Of a stretch of DNA of 64,000 bases, positions 37,378 through 47,786 are shown one piece after another. Below the pieces are notes generated by a model. That model searched no databases and was not told the origin of the DNA. It saw only the letters and a list, made by a program, of their open reading frames with translations. The position numbers were made by a program, and so were the translations under genes. The stretch covers positions 124,001-188,000 of the forward strand of contig NZ_FXAR01000001.1 of assembly GCF_900177745.1 (NCBI RefSeq), in the 5' to 3' direction. The DNA is from Corynebacterium pollutisoli (GTDB taxonomy: Bacteria > Actinomycetota > Actinomycetes > Mycobacteriales > Mycobacteriaceae). Every line of letters starts with the position of its first letter. Position 1 is the stretch's first letter.

Positions 37378-38895
37378 ATGTCCCGCTTCGTAGACCGCGT
37401 TGTCCTGCACCTGTCCGCCGGCGACGGCGGCCACGGCTGCGTGTCCGTCCACCGCGAGAAGTTCAAGCCGCTCGGCGGCCCGGACGGCGGTAACGGCGGC
37501 CACGGCGGTGACATCATCCTCGAGGTGTCCACCCAGGTGCACACGCTCATGGACTTCCACTTCCGCCCCCACCTCAAGGCCCCGCGTGGTGCCAACGGCG
37601 CCGGCCGCCACCGCCACGGCGCCCGCGGCGAGGACCTCGTGCTGGAGGTGCCGGTGGGCACGGTCGTCATGTCGGAGGCGGGGGAGTTCCTCGCGGACCT
37701 CACCATCCCGGGGACCCGCTTCATCGCCGCCGAGGGTGGCGTCGGTGGTCTGGGTAACGCGGCGCTGGCGTCGCACCGTCGGAAGGCACCGGGCTTCGCG
37801 CTCAAGGGAGAGGAGGGCGAGCAGCACGACCTCGTCCTCGAGCTGAAGACCATGGCGGACGTCGGCCTCGTGGGCTTCCCCTCGGCGGGCAAGTCCTCGC
37901 TCATCTCGGTGCTGTCGGCGGCGAAGCCGAAGATCGCCGACTACCCCTTCACGACGCTGGCCCCGAACCTCGGCGTCGTCAACGTCGGCCACGAGTCCTT
38001 CACCATGGCGGACGTCCCGGGTCTCATCCCGGGTGCCTCCGAGGGCAAGGGCCTGGGCCTGGACTTCCTGCGCCACATCGAGCGCACCTCCGTGCTCGTG
38101 CACGTGGTGGACACCGCCACCATGGACCCGGGCCGCGACCCGATCTCCGACATCGAGGCCCTCGAGGCGGAGCTCGCCGCCTACGAGTCGGTTCTCGACG
38201 GCGACCTCGGCCTCGGTGACCTGCGGGACCGCCCGCGCGTCGTCGTGCTCAACAAGGCCGACGTCCCGGAGGCGCTGGAGCTGGCGGAGTTCCTCAAGGA
38301 GGACCTGGAGGAGAAGTTCGGCTGGCCGGTGTTCATCGTCTCCGCCGTCGCCCACCAGGGCCTGGAGCCGCTGAAGTACCAGCTGCTGGAGATCGTGAAG
38401 AAGGACCGGCGTCGCCGGCCGAAGGTGGCCGTCGACACCGAGCACACCATCATCCGCCCCCAGGCCGTCGATGCGCGCCGCAAGGGCGAGCCGGAGTTCA
38501 CCGTCGAGGAGGACCCGGAGTTCGAGGGCGCGTTCATCGTGCGCGGCGCGAAGATCGAGCGCTGGATCAACCAGACCGACTTCGAGAACGACGAGGCCAT
38601 CGGCTACCTGGCGGACCGCCTCAACAAGATCGGCGTGGAGGACGCGCTGCGTAAGGCCGGGGCCCGCGAGGGCGCGCAGGTCACCATCGGCGACATCTCC
38701 TTCGAGTGGGAGCCGCTCACCGGCTCCGGCGTCGACCCGACGGTGGCCGGCCGCGGCCAGGACGCCCGCCTCATGTCCACCGAGCGCACCTCGGCGGCGG
38801 AGCGCAAGCGTGCCTCCCAGGCCCGTCGTGGTCTCATCGACGAGTTCGACTACGGCGACGGCGAGGAGGCCTCCCGCGAGCGCTGGGAGGGCTAG
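37378..38895 (+). CDS. obgE: GTPase Obg/CgtA
   Basis: 505 aa. The glycine-rich Obg fold ([32 protein letters not shown]) is followed by the G domain: G1 [12 protein letters not shown], the switch region [12 protein letters not shown]3 DVPGLI and G4 NKAD. The C-terminal OCT domain ([19 protein letters not shown]) plus a charged tail completes it. It acts in 50S ribosome maturation and stress control. The ATG follows CCAGGAGGAGA. TATTCT upstream gives it a separate promoter from rplU-rpmA. Confidence 0.97.
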   Translation: MSRFVDRVVLHLSAGDGGHGCVSVHREKFKPLGGPDGGNGGHGGDIILEVSTQVHTLMDFHFRPHLKAPRGANGAGRHRHGARGEDLVLEVPVGTVVMSEAGEFLADLTIPGTRFIAAEGGVGGLGNAALASHRRKAPGFALKGEEGEQHDLVLELKTMADVGLVGFPSAGKSSLISVLSAAKPKIADYPFTTLAPNLGVVNVGHESFTMADVPGLIPGASEGKGLGLDFLRHIERTSVLVHVVDTATMDPGRDPISDIEALEAELAAYESVLDGDLGLGDLRDRPRVVVLNKADVPEALELAEFLKEDLEEKFGWPVFIVSAVAHQGLEPLKYQLLEIVKKDRRRRPKVAVDTEHTIIRPQAVDARRKGEPEFTVEEDPEFEGAFIVRGAKIERWINQTDFENDEAIGYLADRLNKIGVEDALRKAGAREGAQVTIGDISFEWEPLTGSGVDPTVAGRGQDARLMSTERTSAAERKRASQARRGLIDEFDYGDGEEASRERWEG

Positions 38896-38931
38896 GGGAC
38901 CGGGGCAACCGGGTGGCGCGGCAGAACGTGC

Positions 38932-38980
38932 CTCGAAGCCCCCTTTCCGCCGAGGCGGGGAGGCCTTCGCGGCCTTCTTT
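38932..38980 (+). terminator. Terminator after obgE
   Basis: An imperfect hairpin (CGAAG...CCCC / GGGG...CTTCG) is followed by CGGCCTTCTTT. The sequence after the hairpin closely matches the one downstream of pcaJ. Confidence 0.6.
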
Positions 38981-39040
38981 GCCGCCTGCCGACGCCGGCC
39001 GGGCGGTCCGGGCCGGGGCAGTTCGGTAGGCTGATTAATC

Positions 39041-40261
39041 ATGACTACGCGACCTTCTGGACTGCCCCTGTCCCCGTACCGGAATCATGACGACGACGTC
39101 GAGTTCCCGGGTCCGGCCGTACCGCCGGAGCAGAGTCCCGCGTTCGGCCACGAGTCGGAGATGCGTTCCCACATCGCGCAGGCGAAGCGCGTGGTGGTCA
39201 AGATCGGTTCCTCGTCCCTGACGAACGACGACTTCACGGTCGACCCCAACAAGATCAACCACATCGTCGACGCCCTGCAGGCCCGCATGGTGAACTCGGA
39301 CATCATCGTGGTGTCCTCGGGTGCCGTGGCCGCGGGCATGGGCCCGCTCGGTCTCACCCAGCGCCCCACGGACCTGGCGACGAAGCAGGCGGCGGCGGCC
39401 GTGGGCCAGGTGCACCTCGCGCACCAGTGGGGTCGTTCCTTCGCCCGTTACCACCGCACCATCGGTCAGGTCCTGCTCACCGCGTCGGACGCCGGCCGCC
39501 GTGACCGGGCCCGCAACGCCCAGCGCACCATCGACCGCCTGCGCCAGCTGCGTGCCATCCCGATCGTCAACGAGAACGACACGGTGGCCACCTCCGAGAT
39601 GCGCTTCGGCGACAACGACCGCCTATCCGCCATCGTGGCGCACCTGACCAGCGCTGATGCCCTGGTGCTGCTGTCGGACGTCGACGGCCTCTACGACCGT
39701 AACCCGGCCGAGCCGGATGCGCGTTTCATCTCCGAGGTGCGCACGGGCAAGGACCTCAAGGGGGTCGTCGCCGGTGACGGTGGCCTGGTGGGTACCGGCG
39801 GTATGGCCTCGAAGGTCTCCGCCGCGCGTCTCGCCTCCCGTGGCGGCGTGCCGGTGCTGCTCACCTCGGCCGACAACATCGGCCCCGCCCTCGAGGACGC
39901 CTCGGTGGGCACCGTCTTCCATCCGCGCGAGGGGCGCCTGTCCGCCTGGAAATTCTGGGCGCTGTACTCCGCGGACACCGGCGGCACCCTGCGTCTCGAT
40001 GAAGGCGCGGTCAAGGCCGTCACCGCCGGCGGCACCTCGCTGCTCGCGGTGGGCATCACCGCCGTCGAGGGTGAGTTCCACGCCGGGGAGATCGTCGACA
40101 TCATCGGCCCGGACGGCCAGGTCGTCGGCCGCGGCGAGGTGGCGTACGACTCCGAGCAGCTCACGGGCATGCTGGGCAAGCACACCGATGAACTTCCCGA
40201 GGGGCAGCGACGCCCCGTGGTCCACGCGGACTACCTGTCGAACTACGCGTCGCGCCTGTAG
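39041..40261 (+). CDS. proB: Glutamate 5-kinase
   Basis: 406 aa from ATG 39041. The amino-acid kinase fold reads [33 protein letters not shown] and [12 protein letters not shown]. The C-terminal PUA domain ([20 protein letters not shown]) is present. The first roughly 43 residues are an extension relative to the usual 367-370 aa enzyme. TAGGCT (39027-39032) ends 8 nt before this ATG, supporting a leaderless start here. It makes glutamyl-5-phosphate in proline synthesis; proA follows after two dehydrogenase genes. Confidence 0.95.
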   Translation: MTTRPSGLPLSPYRNHDDDVEFPGPAVPPEQSPAFGHESEMRSHIAQAKRVVVKIGSSSLTNDDFTVDPNKINHIVDALQARMVNSDIIVVSSGAVAAGMGPLGLTQRPTDLATKQAAAAVGQVHLAHQWGRSFARYHRTIGQVLLTASDAGRRDRARNAQRTIDRLRQLRAIPIVNENDTVATSEMRFGDNDRLSAIVAHLTSADALVLLSDVDGLYDRNPAEPDARFISEVRTGKDLKGVVAGDGGLVGTGGMASKVSAARLASRGGVPVLLTSADNIGPALEDASVGTVFHPREGRLSAWKFWALYSADTGGTLRLDEGAVKAVTAGGTSLLAVGITAVEGEFHAGEIVDIIGPDGQVVGRGEVAYDSEQLTGMLGKHTDELPEGQRRPVVHADYLSNYASRL

Positions 40262-40263
40262 AC

Positions 40264-41172
40264 ATGAAGTTCTGCATGCACCCGGGCGTGTGGCCCGGGG
40301 TCGTCGCCGAGGTCGCGGCCGCCGGCCACGAGCCCGTGGGCCTCGAGGAGGCGGAGTTCCTCATCTACACCGGCGGCCCGTTGCCGGATCCGCTGCCGGA
40401 GAGCGTCGGCTTCGTCCAGTTCGTGTTCTCCGGGATCGACCGGCTTCTCGACGCCGGCGTCATCCGCCCCGGCGTCCGCTGGGCCAACGCCGCGGGCGTC
40501 TACGGCCGTCCCGTCGCCGAGATCGCCCTGACCCTGCTTCTGTCGCAGCTCCACCACGTCAAGACCGCGACGTTGGCGTCGTCGTTCAGCGCCCGCGGCC
40601 CGATCGACGCCGCGCAGGGCTGGCTCATCGACGGCGGCACGGTCGCCATCATCGGTGCCGGTGGCATCGCCGACGCGCTCATCCCCATGCTCCGCCCCTT
40701 CGGGGTGAAGGTCATCGCGGTCAACCGTTCCGGTCGCCCCGTGGAGGGCGCGGACGAGACGTACCCGCAGTCGGAGGCCGGCCACGTGTGGGAGGAGGCG
40801 GACGCCTTCATCCTCGCCGCGCCGCTCACCGAGGAGACCTCCGGCATGGTCGACGCGGGCGTGCTGGCCCGGATGAAGCGTTCCGCCGTGGTGGTCAACG
40901 TCGGGCGTGGTGAGCTCATCGTCACCGACGACCTCGTCGCCGCCCTGCGGGACGGGGAGATCGCCGGGGCCGCGATGGACGTCACCGACCCGGAGCCCCT
41001 GCCGGACGGACACCCGTTGTGGCGGCTGCCGAACTGCACCATCACCCCGCACATCGCCGCGACGGGCCGGATCGCGCAGCAGATGATCGCTCCTCAGGTC
41101 ATCGCCAACGCCGCGGCCTTCGAGGCGGGCGAGCGGATGCCGACTGAGGTGGACATCACACTCGGCTACTGA
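40264..41172 (+). CDS. D-isomer-specific 2-hydroxyacid dehydrogenase, copy 1
   Basis: 302 aa. The NAD fold reads [18 protein letters not shown]; the catalytic residues are Arg (VVVNVGRGELI), Glu (DVTDPEPLPDGHPLW) and His (CTITPHIA). The C-terminus [20 protein letters not shown] is shared with the next gene. Its ATG is 2 bp after proB, so it is in the proB operon. The substrate is unknown; one such gene between proB and proA is usual in Corynebacterium, and here there are two. Confidence 0.88.
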   Translation: MKFCMHPGVWPGVVAEVAAAGHEPVGLEEAEFLIYTGGPLPDPLPESVGFVQFVFSGIDRLLDAGVIRPGVRWANAAGVYGRPVAEIALTLLLSQLHHVKTATLASSFSARGPIDAAQGWLIDGGTVAIIGAGGIADALIPMLRPFGVKVIAVNRSGRPVEGADETYPQSEAGHVWEEADAFILAAPLTEETSGMVDAGVLARMKRSAVVVNVGRGELIVTDDLVAALRDGEIAGAAMDVTDPEPLPDGHPLWRLPNCTITPHIAATGRIAQQMIAPQVIANAAAFEAGERMPTEVDITLGY

Positions 41173-41191
41173 GTTTCGGTAGCGTGGGCAC

Positions 41192-42112
41192 ATGAAGTTC
41201 GCATTCCAGCCCCAGCAGTGGCCGGACGCCATCGCCGAGATCGAGGCCGCCGGTCACACGTTCGTCGAGGACGTCCATGACGCGGACTTCCTCGTGTTCA
41301 ACGGCGGTCCGGGCAAGTTCCCGGATCCGCTGCCCGAGAACATCCGTTACGTGCAGGCCACGTTCGCCGGTATCGACGCCCTCCACGAGGCCGGCCTCAT
41401 CCGCCCCGGCGGGGTGCGCTGGGCGTGTGCCTCGGGCCTGTACGACGACACGGTCGCCGAGTCGACGATCGCCATCCTGCTGGCGCAGATGCACATGCAC
41501 AAGATGATCACGCTGGCGGGGCAGTGGTCGGTGCGGCGGGACGTCGATAAGCGGAAACAGTGGTTGTTCGACAACAAGACGGTGGCCATCATCGGTGCCG
41601 GGCGCATCGCGGTGAAGCTCATCGAGATGCTGTCGGTGTTCGGGGTGCGGATCATCGCCGTCACCCGCTCGGGGCGCATGGTCGACGGCGCCGACGAGTC
41701 CTATGCCATCGCCGACGTCGACCGGGTGTGGGGCAAGGCGGACGTGGTCGTGGTGCTCGCGCCGCTCACGCCGGAGACCCGCCACATGATCAACCGGGAC
41801 GTGTTCGGGAAGATGCGGTCGAACGCGGTGCTCGTCAACGTCGCCCGCGGCCCGCTGGTGCACACCGACGATCTCGTCGAGGCGCTCCGGAACGGCACGA
41901 TCGCGGGTGCGGCGCTGGATGTCACCGAGCCTGAGCCCCTGCCCGACGACCACCCCCTGTGGGACATCGAGACCTGCATGATCACGCCGCACACCGCGAA
42001 CACGTACACGATCATCCAGGAGCGGACGGGGCGTCTGGTCGTCGAGAATGCGGCCGCCTTCGAGGCGGGGGAGAGGATGCCGAACGAGGTCAACCTCGAC
42101 GCAGGGTACTGA
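41192..42112 (+). CDS. D-isomer-specific 2-hydroxyacid dehydrogenase, copy 2
   Basis: 306 aa paralogue of the preceding gene with the same layout: [64 protein letters not shown] and a final [26 protein letters not shown] (41180-41185) ends 6 nt before the ATG, so it has its own leaderless promoter inside the proB-proA region. Shared end motifs and order indicate an old tandem duplication. The reaction is probably NADH-dependent reduction of a 2-oxoacid; the substrate is unknown. Confidence 0.88.
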   Translation: MKFAFQPQQWPDAIAEIEAAGHTFVEDVHDADFLVFNGGPGKFPDPLPENIRYVQATFAGIDALHEAGLIRPGGVRWACASGLYDDTVAESTIAILLAQMHMHKMITLAGQWSVRRDVDKRKQWLFDNKTVAIIGAGRIAVKLIEMLSVFGVRIIAVTRSGRMVDGADESYAIADVDRVWGKADVVVVLAPLTPETRHMINRDVFGKMRSNAVLVNVARGPLVHTDDLVEALRNGTIAGAALDVTEPEPLPDDHPLWDIETCMITPHTANTYTIIQERTGRLVVENAAAFEAGERMPNEVNLDAGY

Positions 42113-42135
42113 GTGTTTCGCTACACTCGATACCC

Positions 42136-43413
42136 ATGACTGACACCCGCGCCATTGAACGTGAAGAAGTCCTGACCAAGGCCCGTGCGGCCAAGGCTGT
42201 CGCCCCGGTTCTGGCGCAGCTGCCGTCCGCGAAGAAGAACGACATCCTCCACGCGGCCGCCGATGCCCTCATCGCGCAGACCGACGACATCATCGCCGCG
42301 AACCAGCAGGACATCGATTCCGGTCGCGCCGAGGGCCTGACCGAGGCCCTCATCGACCGTCTCTCCCTCGACGCCGCGCGCATCGAGGGCATCGCCGGTG
42401 GCCTGCGCCAGGTCGCCGGCCTCAAGGATCCGGTGGGTGAGGTGCTCACCGGCGGCGTCATGCCCAACGGCATCCAGATGCGCCAGATCCGCGTCCCGCT
42501 GGGCGTCATGGGCATGGTCTACGAGGCCCGCCCGAACGTCACCGTCGACGCTTTCGGCCTGGCTCTGAAGTCGGGCAACGTGCCGCTGCTGCGCGGTTCG
42601 CGCACCGCCAAGCACTCCAACGCCAAGCTCGTCGACATCCTGCAGGGCGTCGTCGCCGATTTCGGTCTGCCGCGGGAGACGGTGCAGCTGCTGCCGTGTG
42701 ACACCCATGACTCCGTCCAGGACCTCATCACCGCCCGCGGCCTCGTCGACGTGGTCATCCCGCGCGGCGGTGCCCGCCTCATCGAGACGGTGGTCACCAA
42801 CGCCACCGTCCCGGCCATCGAGACCGGTACCGGCAACTGCCACTTCTACATCGACGCCGAGGGCGACCTCGAGCAGGGCATCGCCATGATGCTCAACGGC
42901 AAGACCCGTCGCTGCTCGGTGTGCAACGCCACCGAGACGGTACTTATCGACGCCGCGCACGACGACGCCGCCAAGCTGCGCATCATCGAGGCTCTCCAGG
43001 AGGCAGGTGTCACCGTCCACGGTGAGATCGCCGAGCTGGAGGCCTTCGGCGCGCAGGACATCGTCCAGGCGGACGACACGGACTGGGGCGACGAGTACCT
43101 GTCCATGGACATCGCCGCCAAGGTCGTCGACGGCGTCGAGGGGGCCATCGGGCACATCGCCCGCTGGACCACCGGCCACACCGAGGCCATCGCCACGAGC
43201 AACATCGCCACCGCGCAGAAGTTCGCCGACGAGGTCGACGCCGCGGCCGTCATGGTCAACGCCTCCACCGCATTCACCGACGGTGAGCAGTACGGCATGG
43301 GCGCGGAGATCGGCATCTCCACCCAGAAGCTCCACGCCCGCGGCCCCATGGCCCTGCCGGAGCTGACCTCCACGAAGTGGATCCTGCAGGGTACCGGCCA
43401 GACGCGCCCCTAG
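42136..43413 (+). CDS. proA: Glutamate-5-semialdehyde dehydrogenase
   Basis: 425 aa from ATG 42136. [21 protein letters not shown] starts the cofactor fold, and the catalytic cysteine lies in [42 protein letters not shown] is the family C-terminal signature. It reduces glutamyl-5-phosphate, the ProB product. TACACT (42122-42127) ends 8 nt before the ATG: a leaderless start. The frame stays open back to 41959, antiphase through the previous gene, and is not used. Confidence 0.96.
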   Translation: MTDTRAIEREEVLTKARAAKAVAPVLAQLPSAKKNDILHAAADALIAQTDDIIAANQQDIDSGRAEGLTEALIDRLSLDAARIEGIAGGLRQVAGLKDPVGEVLTGGVMPNGIQMRQIRVPLGVMGMVYEARPNVTVDAFGLALKSGNVPLLRGSRTAKHSNAKLVDILQGVVADFGLPRETVQLLPCDTHDSVQDLITARGLVDVVIPRGGARLIETVVTNATVPAIETGTGNCHFYIDAEGDLEQGIAMMLNGKTRRCSVCNATETVLIDAAHDDAAKLRIIEALQEAGVTVHGEIAELEAFGAQDIVQADDTDWGDEYLSMDIAAKVVDGVEGAIGHIARWTTGHTEAIATSNIATAQKFADEVDAAAVMVNASTAFTDGEQYGMGAEIGISTQKLHARGPMALPELTSTKWILQGTGQTRP

Positions 43414-43440
43414 GAGCCCCTCAGGGTATGCTCACGAGTT

Positions 43441-44367
43441 ATGTGGTCTTTTCGCTTTCTCGTGGCAGCCGCGGTGGCGGCGGGGGTCATCGTCGCACCG
43501 TCGGTGGAGGCACAGGCGGGTGCGCAGGAGTGCCCCGCGGTGGCGGTCGTCGCCGCCCGAGGCAGTGACCAGAACGAGTTTCTCGAACCCACCCGCTACT
43601 CCGCGGAGGCACCCTGGATCTCCAACGGTTACGAGGAGCGCACGATCCGCGCCTTCCTGCAGTACTCCGAGGAGCGTCACCGGGCGAACACCGGCACCTC
43701 GCTGATGAAGGACGTGTACGTGCTGGGGCTGGACGCCAGCGTGTACCCGGCCGAGTTCCCGTCCCCGCAGCTCACGGAGAAGGACGAGGAGGTGGACAAT
43801 CGCGAGTTCGCCCGTCGCGCGGTGGGGGCGGTCAAGGAGCGTCCCGCCCACCTCATGGCGTACGACGCCACCGTGGGCTTCGCCCAGAGCCTGCGGGCCG
43901 GCGTGCGGGGCACCCCGGGCTACATCGACGCCTGGGAGGAGCGGACCGGGTGTGCGCCCGGCTACATTCTCATCGGCTACTCCCAGGGCGCGCTCGTCCT
44001 CGCTCCCCAGGAGGAGGCTCTGGCGGAGCGGGGCCAGCTCATCGGCTCGTTGTATCTGGGCAACCCGCTGCTCACCCCGGGGGACGCCACGGTCATCGGG
44101 CAGCCGACCCGCGGTGGTGGACTGCTGTCCAGCCTCCCGCAGGCGGTCCAGCCGACGCAGGCGGACATCCAGCGCCTCAACTACTGCGCGGCCGACGACT
44201 TCGTCTGTGACGTCACCTCCAGCGCGATCGGGGGGTCCCTGACCACCAAGGGCGGTGTCCACGCCAACTACTTCCTCGAGATCGAGGAGAACGGCGCCTC
44301 CGAGTACGACGCACAGGTCTCAGACACCTTCGCGGGCTGGATCACCGGATATACTTCCCGTCCATGA
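43441..44367 (+). CDS. Secreted cutinase-family serine esterase
   Basis: 308 aa. The N-terminal signal peptide ([20 protein letters not shown]) has likely cleavage after VEAQA or AGA. The cutinase fold follows: [20 protein letters not shown] (oxyanion), the nucleophile in [13 protein letters not shown], and cysteines spaced for disulfides ([12 protein letters not shown]), with a C-terminal His (GGVHANYF). Actinobacterial cutinase-like proteins act on esters or cell-envelope lipids; the substrate here is unknown. TATGCT (43427-43432) ends 8 nt before the ATG. The stop overlaps the nadD start (ATGA). Confidence 0.88.
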   Translation: MWSFRFLVAAAVAAGVIVAPSVEAQAGAQECPAVAVVAARGSDQNEFLEPTRYSAEAPWISNGYEERTIRAFLQYSEERHRANTGTSLMKDVYVLGLDASVYPAEFPSPQLTEKDEEVDNREFARRAVGAVKERPAHLMAYDATVGFAQSLRAGVRGTPGYIDAWEERTGCAPGYILIGYSQGALVLAPQEEALAERGQLIGSLYLGNPLLTPGDATVIGQPTRGGGLLSSLPQAVQPTQADIQRLNYCAADDFVCDVTSSAIGGSLTTKGGVHANYFLEIEENGASEYDAQVSDTFAGWITGYTSRP

Positions 44368-44951
44368 TAGAGCGCATCGGTGTCATGGGTGGCACCTTCG
44401 ACCCGATCCACCACGGACACCTCGTCGCCGCCAGTGAGGTGGCGGACCGGTTCGCACTGGACCGCGTGGTGTTCGTGCCCACCGGTCAGCCGTGGCAGAA
44501 GGCCGACAAGAAGGTCTCCCCGGCGGAGGACCGCTATCTCATGACGGTCATCGCCACCGCGTCGAACCCGCGGTTCCATGTCTCCCGCGTGGACATCGAC
44601 CGCGGCGGTGACACGTACACCGTCGATACGCTCACTGATCTGCGGGCGCAGTACCCGGGGGCCGAGCTGTTCTTCATCACGGGTGCCGACGCCCTGCAGT
44701 CCATCCTCACGTGGCGGGACTGGGACAAGATGTTCGACCTGGCGGAGTTCGTCGGCGTCACGCGCCCCGGGTACGAGCTCACGGAGGAGATGCTGCCGGA
44801 GGCGCACCAGGAGCGGGTCCACCTCATCGACGTCCCGGCGATGGCGATCTCCTCCACGGACGTCCGGCAGCGCGCCTCGGAGGGGCGCCCGGTGTGGTAC
44901 CTGGTGCCGGACGGGGTGGTGCAGTACATCGCGAAGAATGATCTGTACTGA
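44364..44951 (+). CDS. nadD: Nicotinate-nucleotide adenylyltransferase
   Basis: 195 aa. [20 protein letters not shown] carries the (H/T)xGH nucleotidyltransferase motif, and [20 protein letters not shown] carries the ISSTxxR motif. It adenylates nicotinate mononucleotide in NAD synthesis. The ATG overlaps the preceding stop. rsfS follows after 112 bp, as in most actinobacteria. Confidence 0.96.
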   Translation: MIERIGVMGGTFDPIHHGHLVAASEVADRFALDRVVFVPTGQPWQKADKKVSPAEDRYLMTVIATASNPRFHVSRVDIDRGGDTYTVDTLTDLRAQYPGAELFFITGADALQSILTWRDWDKMFDLAEFVGVTRPGYELTEEMLPEAHQERVHLIDVPAMAISSTDVRQRASEGRPVWYLVPDGVVQYIAKNDLY

Positions 44952-45063
44952 CGCCCGGCGGGCGTTGCTGTGCGTAAACTAGGAAAAGTGCCCGCTCCGT
45001 GGGAAACTTATATCTGATTTTGTGCATCAACGTGAATCAACGTCAACTCTGTGAAGGATCTCT

Positions 45064-45540
45064 GTGACTGTTTCTGACGAATCCCGCCGCCTGGCCACCA
45101 TCGCGGCTCTCGCCGCCGATGAGAAGCTGGCACGTAACATCGCGGTCTTCGACGTGTCCGACGTCATGGCCATCACCGATGTCTTCGTCGTGGCCTCGGC
45201 GGACAACGAGCGCCAGGTCGGCGCCATCGTCGAAGAGGTCGAGGATGAGCTCACCAAGGCGGGCGTCGAGCCGAAGCGCCGCGAGGGCAACCGCGAGAAC
45301 CGCTGGGTGCTGCTCGACTACGGCGGGCTGGTGGTCCACGTCCAGCGTGACGCGGAGCGCGAGTTCTACGGCCTGGACCGTCTCTACCGCGACTGCCCGC
45401 TCATCGAGGTGGAGGGTCTGGAGCCGCCGGAGCGCCCGGGGTCCTGGACCGAGGATGACGTGGACACCCGCTCCGTGGAGTCCATCGACGACATTCCGCT
45501 CGCCGCCGAGGCGCCGGGCGACATCGACGAGGAGTACTGA
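45064..45540 (+). CDS. rsfS: Ribosome silencing factor RsfS
   Basis: 158 aa from GTG 45064 (GAAGGA upstream). The Iojap/RsfS domain is clear: DEKLARNIAVFDVSDVMAIT, ASADNERQVGAIVEEVED and RWVLLDYGGLVVHVQRDAER. It binds ribosomal protein L14 and blocks subunit joining in starvation. The 112-bp upstream gap has TAAACT (44975-44980) as a likely -10 and a repeated AACGT(G/C)AA element near 45030-45045. Confidence 0.95.
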   Translation: MTVSDESRRLATIAALAADEKLARNIAVFDVSDVMAITDVFVVASADNERQVGAIVEEVEDELTKAGVEPKRREGNRENRWVLLDYGGLVVHVQRDAEREFYGLDRLYRDCPLIEVEGLEPPERPGSWTEDDVDTRSVESIDDIPLAAEAPGDIDEEY

Positions 45541-45544
45541 CCTC

Positions 45545-46264
45545 ATGACACGCCGCCTGATTCTGATCCGCCACGGTCAGACCGACTACAACGCCACCCG
45601 TCGTATGCAGGGACAGCTGGACACCCACCTGTCGGATCTGGGTCGGGAGCAGGCGGCGCGCGCCGGACAGGCGCTGGTCGACGAACCGATCACCCGCATC
45701 ATCTCCTCCGATCTGTCCCGCGCCTTCGACACCGCGAGGATCATCGCCGAGCAGCTCGGTCTCGAGGTGGAGCGGGATGAGCGGCTGCGTGAGACGCACC
45801 TGGGGGAGTGGCAGTCCCGCACCTCCGCCGAGGTGGATGAGGAGCTGCCGGGTGCGCGCGCGGCGTGGCGTCACGACGCGACGTGGGCCCCGCCGGGTGG
45901 CGAGTCCCGCGTGCAGGTGGCCGGCCGCGCCCGTCCCGTCATTGACGAGCTCATGCGTGACTACGGCGAGTGGGACGGTCACGCCGTGCTCATCGTCGCC
46001 CACGGCGGCACGATCTCGGCGGTGACCTCCAGCCTCCTCGACCTCGAGGTGGGCATGTACCCGATGTTGTCGGGTCTGAAGAACACCCGCCGCTCCGAGC
46101 TCACGGCACGCCCCCGGTATCAGCCGGGTAGCCGCGACGCCCTGGACGACGTCTCGCACGGTGTCGAGTCCGGCAACGGCGGCACCCAGACGGGGGCCCC
46201 GGTGTTCACCCGGGAGACCGTCGCCGACGCCCAGTGGTACCTCGACGGATGGAACATGGGATAG
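45545..46264 (+). CDS. gpgP: Histidine phosphatase family protein, probable glucosyl-3-phosphoglycerate phosphatase
   Basis: 239 aa. The phosphohistidine motif LILIRHGQTDYNATRRMQGQ is at the N-terminus; the second histidine lies in VLIVAHGGTISAVTSSLLDL. Its position directly after rsfS is the same as in Mycobacterium tuberculosis, where the gene is the glucosyl-3-phosphoglycerate phosphatase GpgP of methylglucose lipopolysaccharide synthesis. Sequence alone would only give a phosphoglycerate-mutase-like phosphatase. The start is 4 bp after rsfS; the stop is followed at once by the degV ATG. Confidence 0.8.
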   Translation: MTRRLILIRHGQTDYNATRRMQGQLDTHLSDLGREQAARAGQALVDEPITRIISSDLSRAFDTARIIAEQLGLEVERDERLRETHLGEWQSRTSAEVDEELPGARAAWRHDATWAPPGGESRVQVAGRARPVIDELMRDYGEWDGHAVLIVAHGGTISAVTSSLLDLEVGMYPMLSGLKNTRRSELTARPRYQPGSRDALDDVSHGVESGNGGTQTGAPVFTRETVADAQWYLDGWNMG

Positions 46265-47080
46265 ATGCCGGTACGTATCGTCACCGACTCGTCCGCGGGG
46301 CTGCCCGCCGACGTCGTCGAGGAGCTCGGGATCACCGTCGTCGACCTGCACGTCATGGCCGACGGCGAGGGGGACGGCGCCTCGACGGCCGGCCTGTCCT
46401 CCCTGGAGCTGGTCGCGGCGTACGCCCGCCAGCTGGAGCGCGGTGGCGATGAGGGCGTGCTGGCCCTCCACCTGGCGAAGGAGCTGTCCTCCACGTGGTC
46501 GGCGGCCGTGCAGGCGGCGGCGATCTTCCCGGAGGAGCAGGTGCGGGTCATCGAGACCGGTTCCGTCGGCATGGCCGTCGGGGCGGCGGCGATGACGGCC
46601 GCGAAACTCGCCTCCGAGGGCGCTGACCTGCAGACGTGCCACGACATCGCCGTCGATACGTTGGGTCGGTCCGCCACCTGGGTCTACCTGCACGGCATCG
46701 AGGACATCCGGAGGTCCGGGCGCATCTCCACCGGTACCGCCCTGTCGGCGACGCTGCTGGCCACCAAGCCGATCATGTCGATCGCCGGGGGCAGGCTGGA
46801 GCTGGTGGGCAAGACCCGCACGCAGGAGAAGGCGTTCACCCGCCTCGTGGAGCTCGTCATCGAGCGTGCCGACGGTCGACCCGTCTTCGTCGCCATCCAG
46901 CACAACGACGCCGCCGACTCCGCCGCGCACCTCGAGGGCATGCTCGACGAGGTGCTGCCCGCAGGCTCCAGCCTCATGTCCCTGCCGATGGAGGCCACCC
47001 TGGCGGTGCACACCGGGGTCGGGGCCGTGGGTGTGTCCGCGGTGTTCATGTCGCATCCGGAGGATGTTGTCCCCAGTTAG
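46265..47080 (+). CDS. DegV family fatty-acid-binding protein
   Basis: 271 aa. RIVTDSSAGLPADVVEELGI is the DegV start, and KPIMSIAGGRLELVGKTRTQ and VHTGVGAVGVSAVF are the family motifs. DegV/FakB proteins carry a bound fatty acid, which in Firmicutes is phosphorylated by FakA; the role in corynebacteria is unclear. It starts directly after gpgP. A single DnaA-box-like TTGTCCACA lies 18 bp downstream (47,098). Confidence 0.9.
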   Translation: MPVRIVTDSSAGLPADVVEELGITVVDLHVMADGEGDGASTAGLSSLELVAAYARQLERGGDEGVLALHLAKELSSTWSAAVQAAAIFPEEQVRVIETGSVGMAVGAAAMTAAKLASEGADLQTCHDIAVDTLGRSATWVYLHGIEDIRRSGRISTGTALSATLLATKPIMSIAGGRLELVGKTRTQEKAFTRLVELVIERADGRPVFVAIQHNDAADSAAHLEGMLDEVLPAGSSLMSLPMEATLAVHTGVGAVGVSAVFMSHPEDVVPS

Positions 47081-47159
47081 GTGACATTTCACCGACGTTG
47101 TCCACAGGCTGGCGGCGGTGCCCTTTCCCGGCGGTGGGCCGGGTTCTAGCGTGGGGTCC

Positions 47160-47786
47160 ATGAGCCCGCTGGATCGTCTCAAGGACCTCACCCGGCCGAC
47201 CGGGGAGGAGTCGCTTCTCGACGTCGCCTACCCCACCCCTCGCCTTCAGGTCACCGTCCGGCACGCCGTTCTGGCGGCGCTCACCGTCGTCGTTCTCGTC
47301 GCCGGGGTACTGGCTCTGCAGTCACGGTCGCCGGAGCCCGTGGCCGTGGAGCTGCCCGCGGTGGGCACCTCGGAAGCGCCCGCCGCCGACCTGGTGGTCT
47401 CGGTCGTGGGGGCGGTGACCGAACCCGGGTTGCTCACCCTCGCTCCCGGCTCCCGCGTGCACGACGCCCTGCTGGCCACGGAACCGCTGCCCGACGCCGA
47501 CCTGCTCGCCCTCAACCTCGCCCAGAAACTCACGGACGGCCAACAACTGGTGGTTCCCGTGGTGGGGGAGTCCCATCCTGGAGACGCCACCGGCTCCGGC
47601 ATCTCCCTCAACTCCGCCTCCGCGTCCGAGCTCACCGCCCTGCCCGGCATCGGCCCGGCGACGGCCGCCGCCATCGTCGCCCACCGGGAGAGTGCCGGCG
47701 GCTTCGGGGCGGTGGAGGACCTGCTGCAGGTCAAGGGGATCGGCCCCGCGAAACTGGAGGGGCTGCGGGACCAGGTCACCCTGTGA
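47160..47786 (+). CDS. comEA: ComEA family helix-hairpin-helix DNA-binding protein
   Basis: 208 aa from ATG 47160 (TAGCGT ends 7 nt before: leaderless). A cytoplasmic N-terminus is followed by one membrane helix (AVLAALTVVVLVAGVLAL), a SLBB-like domain (VVSVVGAVTEPGLLTLAPGS), and a C-terminal double HhH (ISLNSASASELTALPGIGPA, VEDLLQVKGIGPAKLEGL). It would bind incoming DNA at the membrane for the ComEC channel. The comEC gene overlaps its stop by 4 bp, but is truncated here. Confidence 0.9.
   Translation: MSPLDRLKDLTRPTGEESLLDVAYPTPRLQVTVRHAVLAALTVVVLVAGVLALQSRSPEPVAVELPAVGTSEAPAADLVVSVVGAVTEPGLLTLAPGSRVHDALLATEPLPDADLLALNLAQKLTDGQQLVVPVVGESHPGDATGSGISLNSASASELTALPGIGPATAAAIVAHRESAGGFGAVEDLLQVKGIGPAKLEGLRDQVTL

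Noticed and set aside
47098..47106. TTGTCCACA, a DnaA-box-like 9-mer between degV and comEA
   Set aside because: A single copy without an AT-rich region, dnaA/dnaN or further boxes; no evidence for an origin.
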